In this document: in pieces, positions 32,427 to 40,747 of the stretch
Numbering within the stretch: position 1 is the first letter of the stretch
How the letters are laid out: the number at the start of each line of letters is the position of its first letter
Source: Halopenitus salinus
GTDB lineage: Archaea; Halobacteriota; Halobacteria; Halobacteriales; Haloferacaceae
Reading direction: 5' to 3'
Assembly: GCF_042662125.1 (NCBI RefSeq)
Contig: NZ_JBHSXL010000002.1
Span: forward strand, 248,001-312,000
DNA: 64,000 nt
Program-made: the position numbers and the translations under genes
The notes under the pieces: model-generated
The model's input: the letters and a program-made list of their open reading frames with translations, nothing else
What the model was told of the DNA's origin: nothing
Database searches by the model: none

Positions 32427-32734
32427 TAAACTCTAGATCCCTCTGAACCGATGATTTGCTTGAAGTGGGGGCAGACCAAGATGTAATGTCGCCTAATCGA
32501 TTTGTTCCCCTCAGCGGTGAGTATATCCTCTGTACTGCCCGGCTGTTTTAGCTCGCTCTGAATATAAACCCGTATCGGCGACCACTGCTACTCGTCGATC
32601 GGGTCGGGGGAACTGAGGTCCGCGTGGAGGACTTGGCCGTCGCGAACGACGTACTTGGTTTGGCAGTATGGGAAAGCGGCACTTCGTCAACCGTCTCCGG
32701 GTCAAGCCCAAAGACTTGTCAGTGGACTCCCGCT
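32427..32734. other. Gap with a gene remnant and TnpB element end
   Basis: Downstream of the TrmB gene and the TnpB stop. On the minus strand, 32588-32667 reads TKYVVRDGQVLHADLSSPDP then IDE and a stop, a convincing C-terminal gene fragment with no start. About 32670-32734 should contain the TnpB element end and the 3' part of its guide RNA. Nothing else is supported. Confidence 0.4.
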
Positions 32735-34006
32735 CTATCCGCGCAAGGCGGAAGGCGTGTATTCACCATTCACGTTCAGCATCCCTGACTTCAGGGCCAG
32801 TTGACTGGTGGCCCATCCACCGCGAGACTTCTGCCCGCGATGGATATACTCGCAGTATCGGTTTGCAATGTTCTTCGCCGCGTTGTAATCAGCGTTCACC
32901 TCATACCCACATGACTGGCACTCGAACTGCTTGTCGTCGCGATTATCTTCGTGGGTACACCCACAATATGAGCACCGCTGGCTCGTGTACGCTGGGTTCA
33001 CGGAATCGACGAACAACTCTGTGGATTCGACCCTGTACTCAACGAGTTCCACGAACTTCGCGTAGGCCCACTGCTGGAACTTGCTGCCGTTCGCAATGTT
33101 CCCGCGGATGTGAGTGAGGTCCTCGAAAATAATCCCGTCTACATCCGCATCATCGGCTTCCTCGATGAGGTCGTTGGCTCGGTTGTGGAGCCAGTCTAAT
33201 GACCACTCGCTGAACTGACTACCAATAGATTGAATCGTGAGGTGGGCCGACCGAGTACCCGTCTGGTGTAGGCACCCCCGGCGTTGCTCGTATTGCTCGC
33301 GTTTGTGGGTGAGGAAGTCTGCACTGCCAATAAACTCGCCTGTGGAGGTGACGGCGAACGCGCCAGTCACGTTCAAGTCCACGCCGAGAACCACTCCGTT
33401 CTCGGGGAGATCATCACATGACTCGCTTTCTTGGCGTTCCGGTCCGTCACTCTCATAATCGGGATTTTTCAGCGTAACGTGCAGGTAGAACGTGTCCTCG
33501 TTCTCGTCATATTGGAGCGTGGCACTTGACGTATTCCAGTTGTCACTCTCGTAGTACCGTCCGAACGGCGTGTTCTCTCGCTGATTTTCAGGTGGGAGGA
33601 CGTATTCGGCGGTGACTCTTCCGTTCGGTGTCGAGAGGGTGGCGTGGTCGTCGTTGAACGTCGCGGAGCGTTTGTCGTACACGATGCTCCACGAGTCGAA
33701 CTTTGGTTGGCTGGTCTTCTCACCCTGCGTCAATTTCTCGACGCCGGCCCTGACGGCTGCGATAGCGCGACGAATACCTTTCTGAACGAGATTAGCGGTG
33801 AGCTCGGTTTCCTCCCGTAACCCGTCATACAGGGCCTCTTCGGCCCTGCTCTTGCTGGTGATACAGTCGTCGTCGTACCGCCAGGCCCACTCGCTCGTTC
33901 GGTTAGCACAGTGGAGGAATTGAGTCTTGGTCTGATGTAGATCGCCACGACGTTCTCTGGGTACGTCGAGTTTGATTCGCACCGTGCGTCGTAGCGTGTC
34001 GTCCAT
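32735..34006 (-). CDS. tnpB: TnpB, RNA-guided endonuclease of an IS605/IS1341-type element
   Basis: 423 residues. All RuvC residues are present: GVDLNVTGAF, FEDLTHIRG and VNADYNAAKN, with the zinc ribbon CSYCGC ... CQSCGY. No TnpA is adjacent, so the element depends on another transposase. The flanks suggest it interrupted a small gene: a start-like piece lies upstream (34014-34067) under a hairpin element, and a tail-like piece lies downstream (32588-32667). Confidence 0.88.
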   Translation of the reverse strand: MDDTLRRTVRIKLDVPRERRGDLHQTKTQFLHCANRTSEWAWRYDDDCITSKSRAEEALYDGLREETELTANLVQKGIRRAIAAVRAGVEKLTQGEKTSQPKFDSWSIVYDKRSATFNDDHATLSTPNGRVTAEYVLPPENQRENTPFGRYYESDNWNTSSATLQYDENEDTFYLHVTLKNPDYESDGPERQESESCDDLPENGVVLGVDLNVTGAFAVTSTGEFIGSADFLTHKREQYEQRRGCLHQTGTRSAHLTIQSIGSQFSEWSLDWLHNRANDLIEEADDADVDGIIFEDLTHIRGNIANGSKFQQWAYAKFVELVEYRVESTELFVDSVNPAYTSQRCSYCGCTHEDNRDDKQFECQSCGYEVNADYNAAKNIANRYCEYIHRGQKSRGGWATSQLALKSGMLNVNGEYTPSALRG

Positions 34007-34013
34007 CTGTGAT

Positions 34014-34067
34014 TCACCTTTGTTGTCTCTCTTCGGGAATGGGGAATTGTTCAGCCAGGTGGGTCAT
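34014..34067 (-). pseudogene. Orphan gene start next to TnpB
   Basis: From ATG 34067 the frame reads MTHLAEQFPIPEERQQR and stops after 17 codons, just before the TnpB gene. The hairpin element lies 22 bp upstream, the spacing seen for intact genes, so this was probably the start of a gene cut by the TnpB element. Confidence 0.4.
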
Positions 34068-34088
34068 TGGTCGCTCCCGGGGATCGCT

Positions 34089-34120
34089 CCCCCGCACCCC
34101 TTCTGGGGGGCAATAAACAG
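34089..34120 (-). promoter_or_regulatory. Backbone hairpin promoter element, copy I
   Basis: Arms ccccc (34089-34093) and ggggg (34105-34109), loop coding AGAAGGGGTGC, upstream CTGTTTATTGC. It points at the orphan start at 34067. Confidence 0.65.
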
Positions 34121-34161
34121 CTTCTGGAACGAGACACCCGAATTCCGGCCTGCGACGTCGA

Positions 34162-34350
34162 TCAGGACTTGATCTGTGTATCGGCGTCTCCGCTGTGTTG
34201 CGGTTGGGTGAGCAGACTCACGTCCTGCAGGAGAGCTCTCGCTGCCTCTATCCGCTCCTGATCTGCGTCGTCGAGCCCGGCCGTCTCGATGCGCTTGAGA
34301 TTGGTGAGTGAGCAATGCAGTCGATATCCCGGTGTGTTGCGTGGGTCCAT
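34162..34350 (-). CDS. Small helical backbone protein
   Basis: 62 residues. After MDPRNTPGYRLHCSLTNLKR the sequence is mostly one amphipathic helix (DDADQERIEAARALLQDVSL) with a Gln/Asp-rich tail. No family recognised. A diverged hairpin element ends only 6 bp upstream of the ATG, implying a nearly leaderless transcript if the T-rich box is the TATA. It follows the zinc-finger pseudogene on the same strand. Confidence 0.5.
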   Translation of the reverse strand: MDPRNTPGYRLHCSLTNLKRIETAGLDDADQERIEAARALLQDVSLLTQPQHSGDADTQIKS

Positions 34351-34355
34351 TTGAA

Positions 34356-34386
34356 GCGCCTCGCCGATTCACGGCGCAGAGAAACC
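34356..34386 (-). promoter_or_regulatory. Diverged backbone hairpin promoter element, copy J
   Basis: Arms gcgcc (34356-34360) and ggcgc (34373-34377), or an inner cgccg/cggcg stem; loop differs from consensus; upstream GGTTTCTCT. It ends 6 bp from ATG 34350, the closest spacing of the set. Confidence 0.45.
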
Positions 34387-34424
34387 TCTCCGGCTGCGGG
34401 TAGCTGTGGAACTGAGTGCGTCTA

Positions 34425-34465
34425 TTAACCAACATTGAGAATCATATAGCCATTTTGTTGGTTAA
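34425..34465. repeat. Spaced inverted repeat TTAACCAACA / TGTTGGTTAA, copy 1
   Basis: Arms ttaaccaaca (34425-34434) and tgttggttaa (34456-34465) are perfect over 10 bp with 21 bp between. The same arms recur at 57587-57629 with a similar gap. The right arm overlaps the last codons of the zinc-finger pseudogene. Confidence 0.6.
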
Positions 34466-35358
34466 GACGAACGGTGCGTCGATGGACTCGGCCCGTAGCG
34501 AGCCGAGCCACACACCCGGCACTCCCAGATCGGTTGGCCCGTCCACGCCGCATCCGGGACCGACTCGTGGGTCTTGAACCGATGGTCGGTCGCCTGTTCA
34601 CAGGTTTGACAGTCGAGTTCCTGCGTCGTCGGTACCGACGACGCCTGGCGATCAGCCGCAGCTTCGCCAGTAGATTCGGTCAGTGCCATCGCTGGGACTA
34701 TCCACACCGCGTCATCGGCGTCGTCGAGGACCGTTCCAAGACGCGACTCGTCGCGGATGCCGTCCCCACGCTGGTCGTAGAGCCGCGTCGGGGCCTGCTC
34801 CTGCCGCTCCGACGCTTCCTGCCCGTGCCACCCAGTCCGGTCACGGGCGACGCTGAGAAGGCGCTCTCCCTCCGCTGACGACACCTGTACCGCGTCGGGG
34901 AGTGAGGGCCATTGCTCGGCCAGCTGGCGCGCCGGCGCCTCGTCGAGATCGTAGATGAGCGTGTAGCCGTCGACGGCCGACTCCTCGTCGTTGGCGGAGA
35001 GGAGGTTCGCCGCGGCGCCGCCCTTCGCCACGGCGCCGTAGAACGTGGTTGACTCGACGACCAGGTGGACGATGCCGAGGCACGTCGTTGACGCTGTCTC
35101 GTCCGTGCTGGTCGCGTCACTCCCGAGATGGTTGGTGAGACAGAACCGGCATTTCGTCTGGCCGTCTGGGACTGACACCCCACAGGACCGGCACTCGCCA
35201 TCGGTTATCGTCGGCGCATCAGGGTAGCCACCAGAGCTCGTCGCGACGCGTTGCCGCCGGGGGGCACCCTTACACCCGTCGTCCAGCCTCGTGTCCGGAG
35301 TGTGGGACGCTTCGCCGGTCGGCCGCAGTTCTGCAAAGTCAGTATATCAGTTGTGCAT
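34462..35358 (-). pseudogene. Zinc-finger backbone protein with an early stop codon
   Basis: Paralogue of the intact 293-residue protein at 54198. Shared segments include ECRSCG...KCRFCLTNHL, VHLVVESTTFYGAVAKGGAA and WPSLPDAVQVS, and a C-terminal CQTC ... CRVCGS ribbon. Aligning the N-termini, the frame from ATG 35358 reads Met-His-Asn, a TGA stop (35347-35349), then YTDFAELRPTGEAS, matching SDYEDLRPLGEAS of the paralogue. Only a GTG at 35178 allows a shortened 238-residue product lacking the first zinc knuckle. So it is probably inactive or truncated; a sequencing error would also explain it. Confidence 0.6.
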
Positions 35359-35494
35359 CGGTTGGCTCATAGTTTCCGTCGGTTTCGTATTTCAACGTCC
35401 GGACCATCTCGTTCGCAATATCCTCTTGATTATGCGAGACAGTACAAACATATATGGGAGTTCAGCGCCAACACTGTCGCAAGAGGTGCCACAC

Positions 35495-36046
35495 ATGTCC
35501 GAATCCTCGCGAGATGGGGTCCAGTCGTGGAGTGAGTCGATGAGCGCCCGTGACCGTATTCGAGCAGTCGCCGAGACGCTTCGCGAACCGCGGTCGGTCA
35601 ACTGGATCAGCGAGCAGGCCGACGCCGCCTGGAGCACGACCAACGAGGAACTCCAGGATCTCGTCGACCAGGGACAGCTGCGTCGCGTCGAGGCTGGCGA
35701 GACCACGCGTTATCAGCCGAACTACACGCGCTTGCTCTTCGAGGAAATCCGGACGCTCATCGAGGAGAACACTCGCGAGGAGCTACGCAACGAACTGGCC
35801 GCGATTACCGAGGAGATTGAGGAGTGGCAGGCGACCTACGACGTCGAGACGTGGGAGGACCTCGAACAGTCGCTCGCCGACGGCGATCTCGCAAGTGCGG
35901 AGCTCCGGGACCGCCGCGACGTCATCGCGTTCTGGCGCGAGAACGAGGAGGATCGCCGCCTCATCAAGCACGCACTGGAACTCTACTCCGACGTCGAAGC
36001 CGCCCGCGAGCAGATGACCGACGTGGCTGACCGCGCCACAAACTAA
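35495..36046 (+). CDS. DUF7342-type winged-helix regulator
   Basis: 183 residues from ATG 35495; GAGGTG six bases upstream fixes the start, and CATATATGG near 35448 may be its TATA. The winged helix SARDRIRAVAETLREPRSVN then WISEQADAAWSTTNEELQDL is followed by a long coiled coil and DRRDVIAFWRENEEDRRLIK. Same layout as the genes at 37362 and, in part, 1-324. These haloarchaeal proteins are presumed DNA-binding regulators. Divergent from the zinc-finger pseudogene, convergent with the SWIM gene. Confidence 0.72.
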   Translation: MSESSRDGVQSWSESMSARDRIRAVAETLREPRSVNWISEQADAAWSTTNEELQDLVDQGQLRRVEAGETTRYQPNYTRLLFEEIRTLIEENTREELRNELAAITEEIEEWQATYDVETWEDLEQSLADGDLASAELRDRRDVIAFWRENEEDRRLIKHALELYSDVEAAREQMTDVADRATN

Positions 36047-36088
36047 TTCTCGTGATCTTCGAACTTGCGGGCGTCATCGAGGGCGACA

Positions 36089-36910
36089 CTATTCGTCGGA
36101 CTGCTCGCCCAGCTTCTCTCGAAGCTCGACTGCTGCCTTCTCGAAGTGTTCCGAGAGGAAGGGCGTTCCCGACGTCACCCGCCCCTCAAGGAACGCAACG
36201 GCGTCAGTGACCGCATCAGCGTCGCGTTCCGCGGTCGCAACACAGTCGACATACCCGTCGAGTGCCCGATTGAACGCACGCAAGAAGTGGTCGTAGGCGC
36301 CGTCGACGCGCTCCATATTGTCGTCGAGCGACTCGACGAGTGCCCGGTAGACGGTCGCCGCCGACGCGTACCGCTCCTGCTCGCGGTACTCATTTGCGAG
36401 ATCGAACCACTGCGTGAAGTCGATAGGCTCGAAGACGACGTGGTACTCGGGGTTTGTCTCTTCGAACCGCCGGTCGATCGAGGCGCGAAGCTCGTCAACC
36501 GACTGCCTCGTCGGCTCGCCGACTCGGGCGAGAAACTGGGCGCGGAGATCCGCATCGGTCGCGAGTGCGTCACGCAGGAACGCGCGGAGTTCGTCGGCGT
36601 CGGCGCCGTCAAGTGCGGCGTCGAGTTGCTCACCTACGTCTGGCGGTGGGTCGTCAACACACCGAAGCAACACGGCGACGACGTGCTTGCACGCTCCCAG
36701 CCCGTTGTACGGACAATCGCACCACGGGGCAAACCCGTCAGTGGCGAGGTCAACACGAACATCGTACTGACGGCTGCCACTCACGACGGCGGTTACGGTG
36801 GTATCGACGCGGTGTATTTCGTGGATACGGCTCTCAGTAAGATATCGTTCGCCGCGTTCGAAGACTGCGTCCGTGCAGATGTCTCGAACCGCGTCCTCGG
36901 TTACGTCCAT
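36089..36910 (-). CDS. SWIM zinc-finger protein
   Basis: 273 residues. A SWIM motif near residue 64 reads WCDCPYNGLGACKHVVAV (CxC...CxH). The rest is helical, TPR-like, ending in LREKLGEQSDE. SWIM domains mediate DNA or protein contacts; haloarchaeal forms are uncharacterised. It begins 3 bp before the stop of the 36913 gene, so the series DUF7342 - 36913 - SWIM is one transcript. A second, shorter SWIM protein at 55162 also sits beside a zinc-finger paralogue. Confidence 0.8.
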   Translation of the reverse strand: MDVTEDAVRDICTDAVFERGERYLTESRIHEIHRVDTTVTAVVSGSRQYDVRVDLATDGFAPWCDCPYNGLGACKHVVAVLLRCVDDPPPDVGEQLDAALDGADADELRAFLRDALATDADLRAQFLARVGEPTRQSVDELRASIDRRFEETNPEYHVVFEPIDFTQWFDLANEYREQERYASAATVYRALVESLDDNMERVDGAYDHFLRAFNRALDGYVDCVATAERDADAVTDAVAFLEGRVTSGTPFLSEHFEKAAVELREKLGEQSDE

Positions 36911-36912
36911 CC

Positions 36913-37365
36913 TTACGGTGGGTTTGACGCACTATTCAGCCGATCCAGTGCATCATTCTCGTACGCTGCCCGCCACATCGTATGGACGGCACGCGTCACG
37001 AGTGACACCTCGGTCACGTCGATACAGGACGGTTCGGCGTCCGTCGTCGCGGCCTCAGGCGGCCGGTGGAAATGAATCTCGGGGGAGTGTGTGTTCGGGT
37101 GGCGATCGAAGCGCCAGTTGACGTCGTCGCTATCGACGTAGTGGAATGAATACATCCCCAGTTCGCTCCACTGGATATCGAGCCGAGCGCTCTCGGCGTC
37201 TCCCAACCCATCGCTGAGACTGATCTGCAGTTCCGTGGGGGCGACGACGTCATCGTACCCCGCTGCATCGACGAGCGGCTCGAGGTCGAGCCAGAGATCA
37301 CGAATCCGCTGGAGGGCCGTCAGATAGATCGGTCCGAACTCGCCGGCCCGGTCGTCGTCGCTCAT
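36913..37365 (-). CDS. Partner protein of a DUF7342 regulator, possible toxin
   Basis: 150 residues from ATG 37365, which overlaps the regulator stop (ATGA). A central stretch YSFHYVDSDDVNWRFDRHPN followed by EIHFHRPPEA resembles the ligand-rich strand of TumE/DUF6516 toxins (FRYDNAP...H). The C-terminus VTRAVHTMWRAAYENDALDR is helical. Coupling of a small protein to an upstream winged-helix gene with its own inverted repeat is a toxin-antitoxin-like layout, but the family match is weak. Confidence 0.5.
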   Translation of the reverse strand: MSDDDRAGEFGPIYLTALQRIRDLWLDLEPLVDAAGYDDVVAPTELQISLSDGLGDAESARLDIQWSELGMYSFHYVDSDDVNWRFDRHPNTHSPEIHFHRPPEAATTDAEPSCIDVTEVSLVTRAVHTMWRAAYENDALDRLNSASNPP

Positions 37366-37874
37366 ACGGCGAGTTGGTGGCTGGCCTCGTCGTAGGCGAG
37401 TGCGGCTTGCGCGACGGCAAGATTCTGCCGCGTCGTGCGCCACGCCGTGAGGTCGTCCCAGCCCTCCGTCTCGCCGGCGTCGAGTTGCTGGGCGAGTTCT
37501 TCCGGCGATACCACGTCGTAGCGGTCCTCGTAGCGGCGGATTTCGGTCTTCATCTCCTTGATGCTGTCGAGCAACTCCGGCCGATCGACTTCCTCACGCA
37601 GCTCACGGATCCGGGACATCAACACCCGGTCGCTGTTGCGCTTGTACAGCGTTGCTTGCCCGTCCTGTTCCGTCTCGGCGAACCCGGTGTTCACGAGCGT
37701 TTTGCAGTGGCGGCGCGCCGTCGGCTCGCTCACGAGGGCGCGATCGGCGATCTCGGCGGCCGACTGCCCGTCGTGGGTCTGTTCGACGATTTCGTACACT
37801 CGCTCGAACGGCGTCGTCTCCTCTTTCCAGTCCGCTTTGACCCGCTCGTTGACGTCGTCCCACGTCTCGGTCAT
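37362..37874 (-). CDS. DUF7342-type winged-helix regulator
   Basis: 170 residues from ATG 37874. FERVYEIVEQTHDGQSAAEI then ADRALVSEPTARRHCKTLVN is the winged helix, followed by a wing (QATLYKRNSDRV), a coiled coil and TAWRTTRQNLAVAQAALAYD. It overlaps the next gene by 4 bp. A 7-bp inverted repeat 28 bp upstream is a likely autoregulatory site. Related to the genes at 35495 and 1-324. Confidence 0.72.
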   Translation of the reverse strand: MTETWDDVNERVKADWKEETTPFERVYEIVEQTHDGQSAAEIADRALVSEPTARRHCKTLVNTGFAETEQDGQATLYKRNSDRVLMSRIRELREEVDRPELLDSIKEMKTEIRRYEDRYDVVSPEELAQQLDAGETEGWDDLTAWRTTRQNLAVAQAALAYDEASHQLAV

Positions 37875-37901
37875 ACTGGGTGCTACGCAGTCGAGAGACA
37901 A

Positions 37902-37922
37902 ATAATTTCCTGAGAAAATTAT
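37902..37922. promoter_or_regulatory. AT-rich inverted repeat upstream of the DUF7342 gene
   Basis: ataattt-cctgaga-aaattat is a perfect 7-bp repeat centred 38 bp before ATG 37874. Its arms can double as the TATA region, so a bound repressor would block initiation. Function inferred. Confidence 0.5.
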
Positions 37923-38458
37923 CTGATAGTAGTAGTCGTGCAGGTGCGGTGTCAGGCTACCTGCTCCGCTACCGTCTCGTAATGTGCCCGGACAGTCGTT
38001 GGCGTGACGTTCCCGGCTTCGGCGACAGCACGCTGCGTCACCCACTGCCCCTGTTCCTGCCCCGCTTTGTAGAGACAGGCGGCGGGATGGACGCCGCTCG
38101 TCACGTCGACGTCCCCAGCCGCCTCGGCAAGTGCTCGCGCTCGACGTCGAATCCGCTCCGGACAGTCGAGGTCGGATGCCAGCCGCGGAATATACATCGT
38201 CGGCGTCGAGGGTTTGGCCGGAAGTCCCAGTTCCTCGTTGAGTGTCTTGTAGGCGTTCGTGACACGCGATTCCCCGACCTTTGCGACCCCCACGATGTCG
38301 TCGAGGAGCTGCGACCGGCCGTTACAGCGGTAGCGAGTCGAAAGCCCACCTCTTCAGGGGTGGGATGGAGTCGACAACTGACGAGCAAACCCCGGGTGTC
38401 GGCCGACCCGATATTCTTACGTTTTAACACTTTCCAGACTTATATTACAATTGTAACC

Positions 38459-39505
38459 GTGGTCGCGACGGCCGTCACCACGACGTTCCACAACCCATCT
38501 CGCGAGCGCCGTAGGGAGTGGCAACGCGCCACCCACCAGTACCGCGATACCAAGCAGTTCTGCATCGACGGGTGGGAGAACGGCGAGTTTGGGATGGCCG
38601 TGACCACGGCCAACATCGACAACCCGCTCTACTCGGCCATCCAGAATCAGGCCATCCGCGAAGCCAAGTCCGACTACAAGAAGGACGGCATCGTGGAATA
38701 CCACGCCAGCCAGCCGTTCGCGGTCAACAACCAAAACTGGGAGATTGACCGCACCGAGAACGGATCCGTCGTCGTCGGCTTCCCCTGTATTTCCGGCTGG
38801 TGGTACACCCCCATCGACGTGTACGACGGCATAGCCGACGACGTACACCGGCTCATAGCCGGTGACGCCGACAAGTCCCGGTTGCAGGTGTACCGCCGGG
38901 GAGATGACTGGTTCTGTACGTTCACCGTCGAGTACGACGCCGAGACGGGGGAGGAGACGGCAATCGGCGTGGACATCGGCCACAACCACCTGCTGGCGGC
39001 AGACGCCGAGACGGGCGAGTCGATGCTGGTGTCCGGTCGTGAGGCAAAATACGTCCGGCGCAAATATCGTTCCCTGCGCGAGTCGCTTCAGCAGGCGGGT
39101 GCGCTTCGCGCACGCAACCGCGTGGGTAACAAAGAGCAGTGCCGGATTCGTGACCTCAACCACAACGCCTCCCGTCGCCTCATCGACTGGTCACAACAGT
39201 TCGAGAGTCCCGTACTGAAAATCGAGGACTTGGACGGTATCAGAGAAGGTAGTGACTGGCGCGGCGTCCACTCGTGGCACTTCCGCCAGTTGCAGGAGTT
39301 CATCGTCTACAAGGCAGAGCAGGCCGGGATTCGCGTCGAGAAAGTTGACCCGTTCGAGACGAGTCAACGCTGTTCGGCCTGCGGTGCCGAAGGCTCGCGT
39401 GACGTTGACCACTTCGTGTGCTCTGAGTGTGATCGTGGCCGCCACGCCGACCTGAACGCCGCTGAGAACATCCGTCAACGGGAGGGTGAACCATGCACGG
39501 CCTAA
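38459..39505 (+). CDS. tnpB: TnpB, RNA-guided endonuclease
   Basis: 348 residues with GTG start 38459, preceded by the TATA-like cttatatta. RuvC residues are intact: GVDIGHNHLL, IEDLDGIREG and RHADLNAAENI; zinc ribbon CSACGAE ... CSECDRG. The N-terminal part (TTTFHNPSRERRREWQRATH) is the usual haloarchaeal TnpB opening. TnpB uses an omega RNA from the element 3' end to cut DNA at the donor site after transposition. Located inside the TFB gene in the opposite orientation. Confidence 0.88.
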   Translation: MVATAVTTTFHNPSRERRREWQRATHQYRDTKQFCIDGWENGEFGMAVTTANIDNPLYSAIQNQAIREAKSDYKKDGIVEYHASQPFAVNNQNWEIDRTENGSVVVGFPCISGWWYTPIDVYDGIADDVHRLIAGDADKSRLQVYRRGDDWFCTFTVEYDAETGEETAIGVDIGHNHLLAADAETGESMLVSGREAKYVRRKYRSLRESLQQAGALRARNRVGNKEQCRIRDLNHNASRRLIDWSQQFESPVLKIEDLDGIREGSDWRGVHSWHFRQLQEFIVYKAEQAGIRVEKVDPFETSQRCSACGAEGSRDVDHFVCSECDRGRHADLNAAENIRQREGEPCTA

Positions 39506-39752
39506 CAGTTCGGCTGAGGCGAACCGTGCGGCCTCGTGGACTGAATACTCCACCGGCTGCTTCGCAGCCGCCCGGCGTGACCGGGGAGGAAGGCCGCTTT
39601 GACCCGGCTGTACGCGCTGGAAAGCACGTCCGAGGTGGTAACCGGACGGCGACCGCTGACGCGGGACGCGAAAGCGTACCTCGCCGCCGAGGAAACGCGC
39701 AACCTGAATATCCCCTTCGGGGAATCCTAGCCCTTTAGAGGTGGGAGGAGGT
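39506..39752 (+). ncRNA. Probable omega RNA (guide RNA) at the 3' end of the TnpB element
   Basis: The 250-bp GC-rich, non-coding segment between the tnpB stop and the element right end contains several short stem-loops, e.g. ccggctgcttcgcagccgc (39551-39569) and atatccccttcggggaat (39710-39727). This is where TnpB guide RNAs are encoded. Its guide would read into the TFB flank. Confidence 0.5.
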
Positions 39753-40348
39753 CAAATCGGCAGGTTCCGTAGATGCTCGCTGCACCGATAGACTCGATGG
39801 ATCTGCCACGGAGCAGATCCTCGTTCTGAGCACTCCGGTAGAGCTGGCAGGCCTGGTCGCGAAGCGTGTCGGAGAGGTCGAGTGCGCTCGCGAGACGTCG
39901 CACCTCGCCGAGTCCGTGGGCGAGGTTCTGTTCGGCCTTCGACCGCCACCGGCCACGGGTCTGTTCACGTCGCATCCGGGCCAGCCGCCGGCGCTTCTGT
40001 GCGGAGAGCTCGTTCCCGTTTGCGTCGGTTCCACGCCCGATCTCGGTCGAGAGCCCTCGGTCGAGAGCCCTCGGTCGTGACGGGCTGCTGTCAGCGGAGC
40101 GCCCGTCCGTTCCCGCTCGTCCTCATCGTACGCCCGCCACTCCGGCCCGTGATCGAGCCGTTGCTCTTCGATGACGAGGCCACAGTCCTCGCAGACGGTT
40201 TCTTTGACGTTCGTGGTGACGTGACCGTCGCACTCGGGGCACTGGTTCCCGCTTGACTCCGTTTGGATGTCTTCGTCGAAGCCAGTCTCGTAGATGTCTC
40301 TCGTTGCCATTGTTCTCACCGATTTCAGGAACTCACCAGTACGGCGAA

Positions 40349-40376
40349 CCCCTCACCCATTGGGGGGAAAATAGAC
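40349..40376 (-). promoter_or_regulatory. Backbone hairpin promoter element, copy K (TFB)
   Basis: Arms cccc (40349-40352) and gggg (40362-40365), loop coding AATGGGTGA, upstream GTCTATTTTCC. It stands 39 bp before the TFB start. Confidence 0.6.
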
Positions 40377-40747
40377 GCTACGGGTACGAACCGCGGTTCA
40401 ACTTGATTGATACTCAGGCGATAGTGCTTGACTCACTCTTGTGTCCCCGTCTCCAACGTAGTGCAATCTACCTGAACCCGTTCCAAGCGCTCACGGGCCA
40501 GTTCATTTCAGGACACCGACGGCAGCCGCTGTTCGTCGTTAGAGTGAACGGCCGCCGGCTGACCCACCGAGAGCATAAGGCGCTGCTCGCCGGCGTTGAG
40601 GCCGTAGCCGGGTCGTTTGCCGATCACGAAACCCTACCGGCCACCATATCGAAGTACTACCATGGTGACATCCGCGAAATCCGTGTCGACATCGCGACTG
40701 CGACGCCGCTGCCCCGAGGATGTAGGCCGGTTTAACGAGAAATAGCC
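40377..40747. other. Gap with possible gene remnant on the plus strand
   Basis: Upstream of the TFB hairpin element. On the plus strand 40525-40735 reads with good coding bias (FVVRVNGRRLTHREHKALLA then GVEAVAGSFADHETLPATIS) and stops at 40735, but no credible start is seen. It may be a fragment of a backbone gene. Otherwise empty. Confidence 0.3.

Larger units (their letters stand above)
38325..39767 (+). mobile_element. IS1341-type (TnpB-only) insertion in the TFB gene
   Basis: Rejoining the TFB reading frame (TGCCG + CTGTAACGG) puts the ends near 38325 and 39767. Left end carries cccacctcttcaggggtggg (38346-38365), right end ccctttagaggtgggaggag (39730-39749), the hairpin-type ends of haloarchaeal IS605 elements. 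One gene, tnpB, plus a GC-rich 3' segment. No tnpA, so the element is non-autonomous. Confidence 0.78.
37952..40310 (-). pseudogene. tfb: TFB (transcription initiation factor IIB) gene, split by an IS and frameshifted
   Basis: Three pieces rebuild one TFB. 40310 to ~40070: zinc ribbon (NQCPECDGHV, VCEDCGLVIEEQRLDHGPEW, LTAARHDRGLSTE). ~40069 to 39768: first cyclin fold (AQKRRRLARMRREQTRGRWR, ALDLSDTLRDQACQLYRSA, AASIYGTCR). 38328 to 37952: second cyclin fold (CNGRSQLLDDIVGVAKVGES, VTNAYKTLNEELGLPAKPS) ending HYETVAEQVA. A 14-bp tandem duplication (gagccctcggtcga-type repeat, about 40047-40078) shifts the frame between pieces 1 and 2, and an IS1341-type element sits between pieces 2 and 3. Either lesion alone would abolish full-length TFB. 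Haloarchaea have many TFB paralogues, so loss would be tolerated. Confidence 0.85.

Noticed and set aside
37880..38458. Upstream extension of the TnpB frame to 37880
   Set aside because: It runs through the TFB remnant and the element end; the GTG at 38459 after a TATA-like sequence is a better start.
38417..39163. 248-codon minus-strand frame within the TnpB element
   Set aside because: Antisense to tnpB, whose RuvC and zinc motifs are complete.
40253..40524. Start of a 160-codon plus-strand frame across the TFB promoter
   Set aside because: Its first part overlaps the TFB start and hairpin and lacks coding bias; only the distal part looks coding and is listed as a possible remnant.
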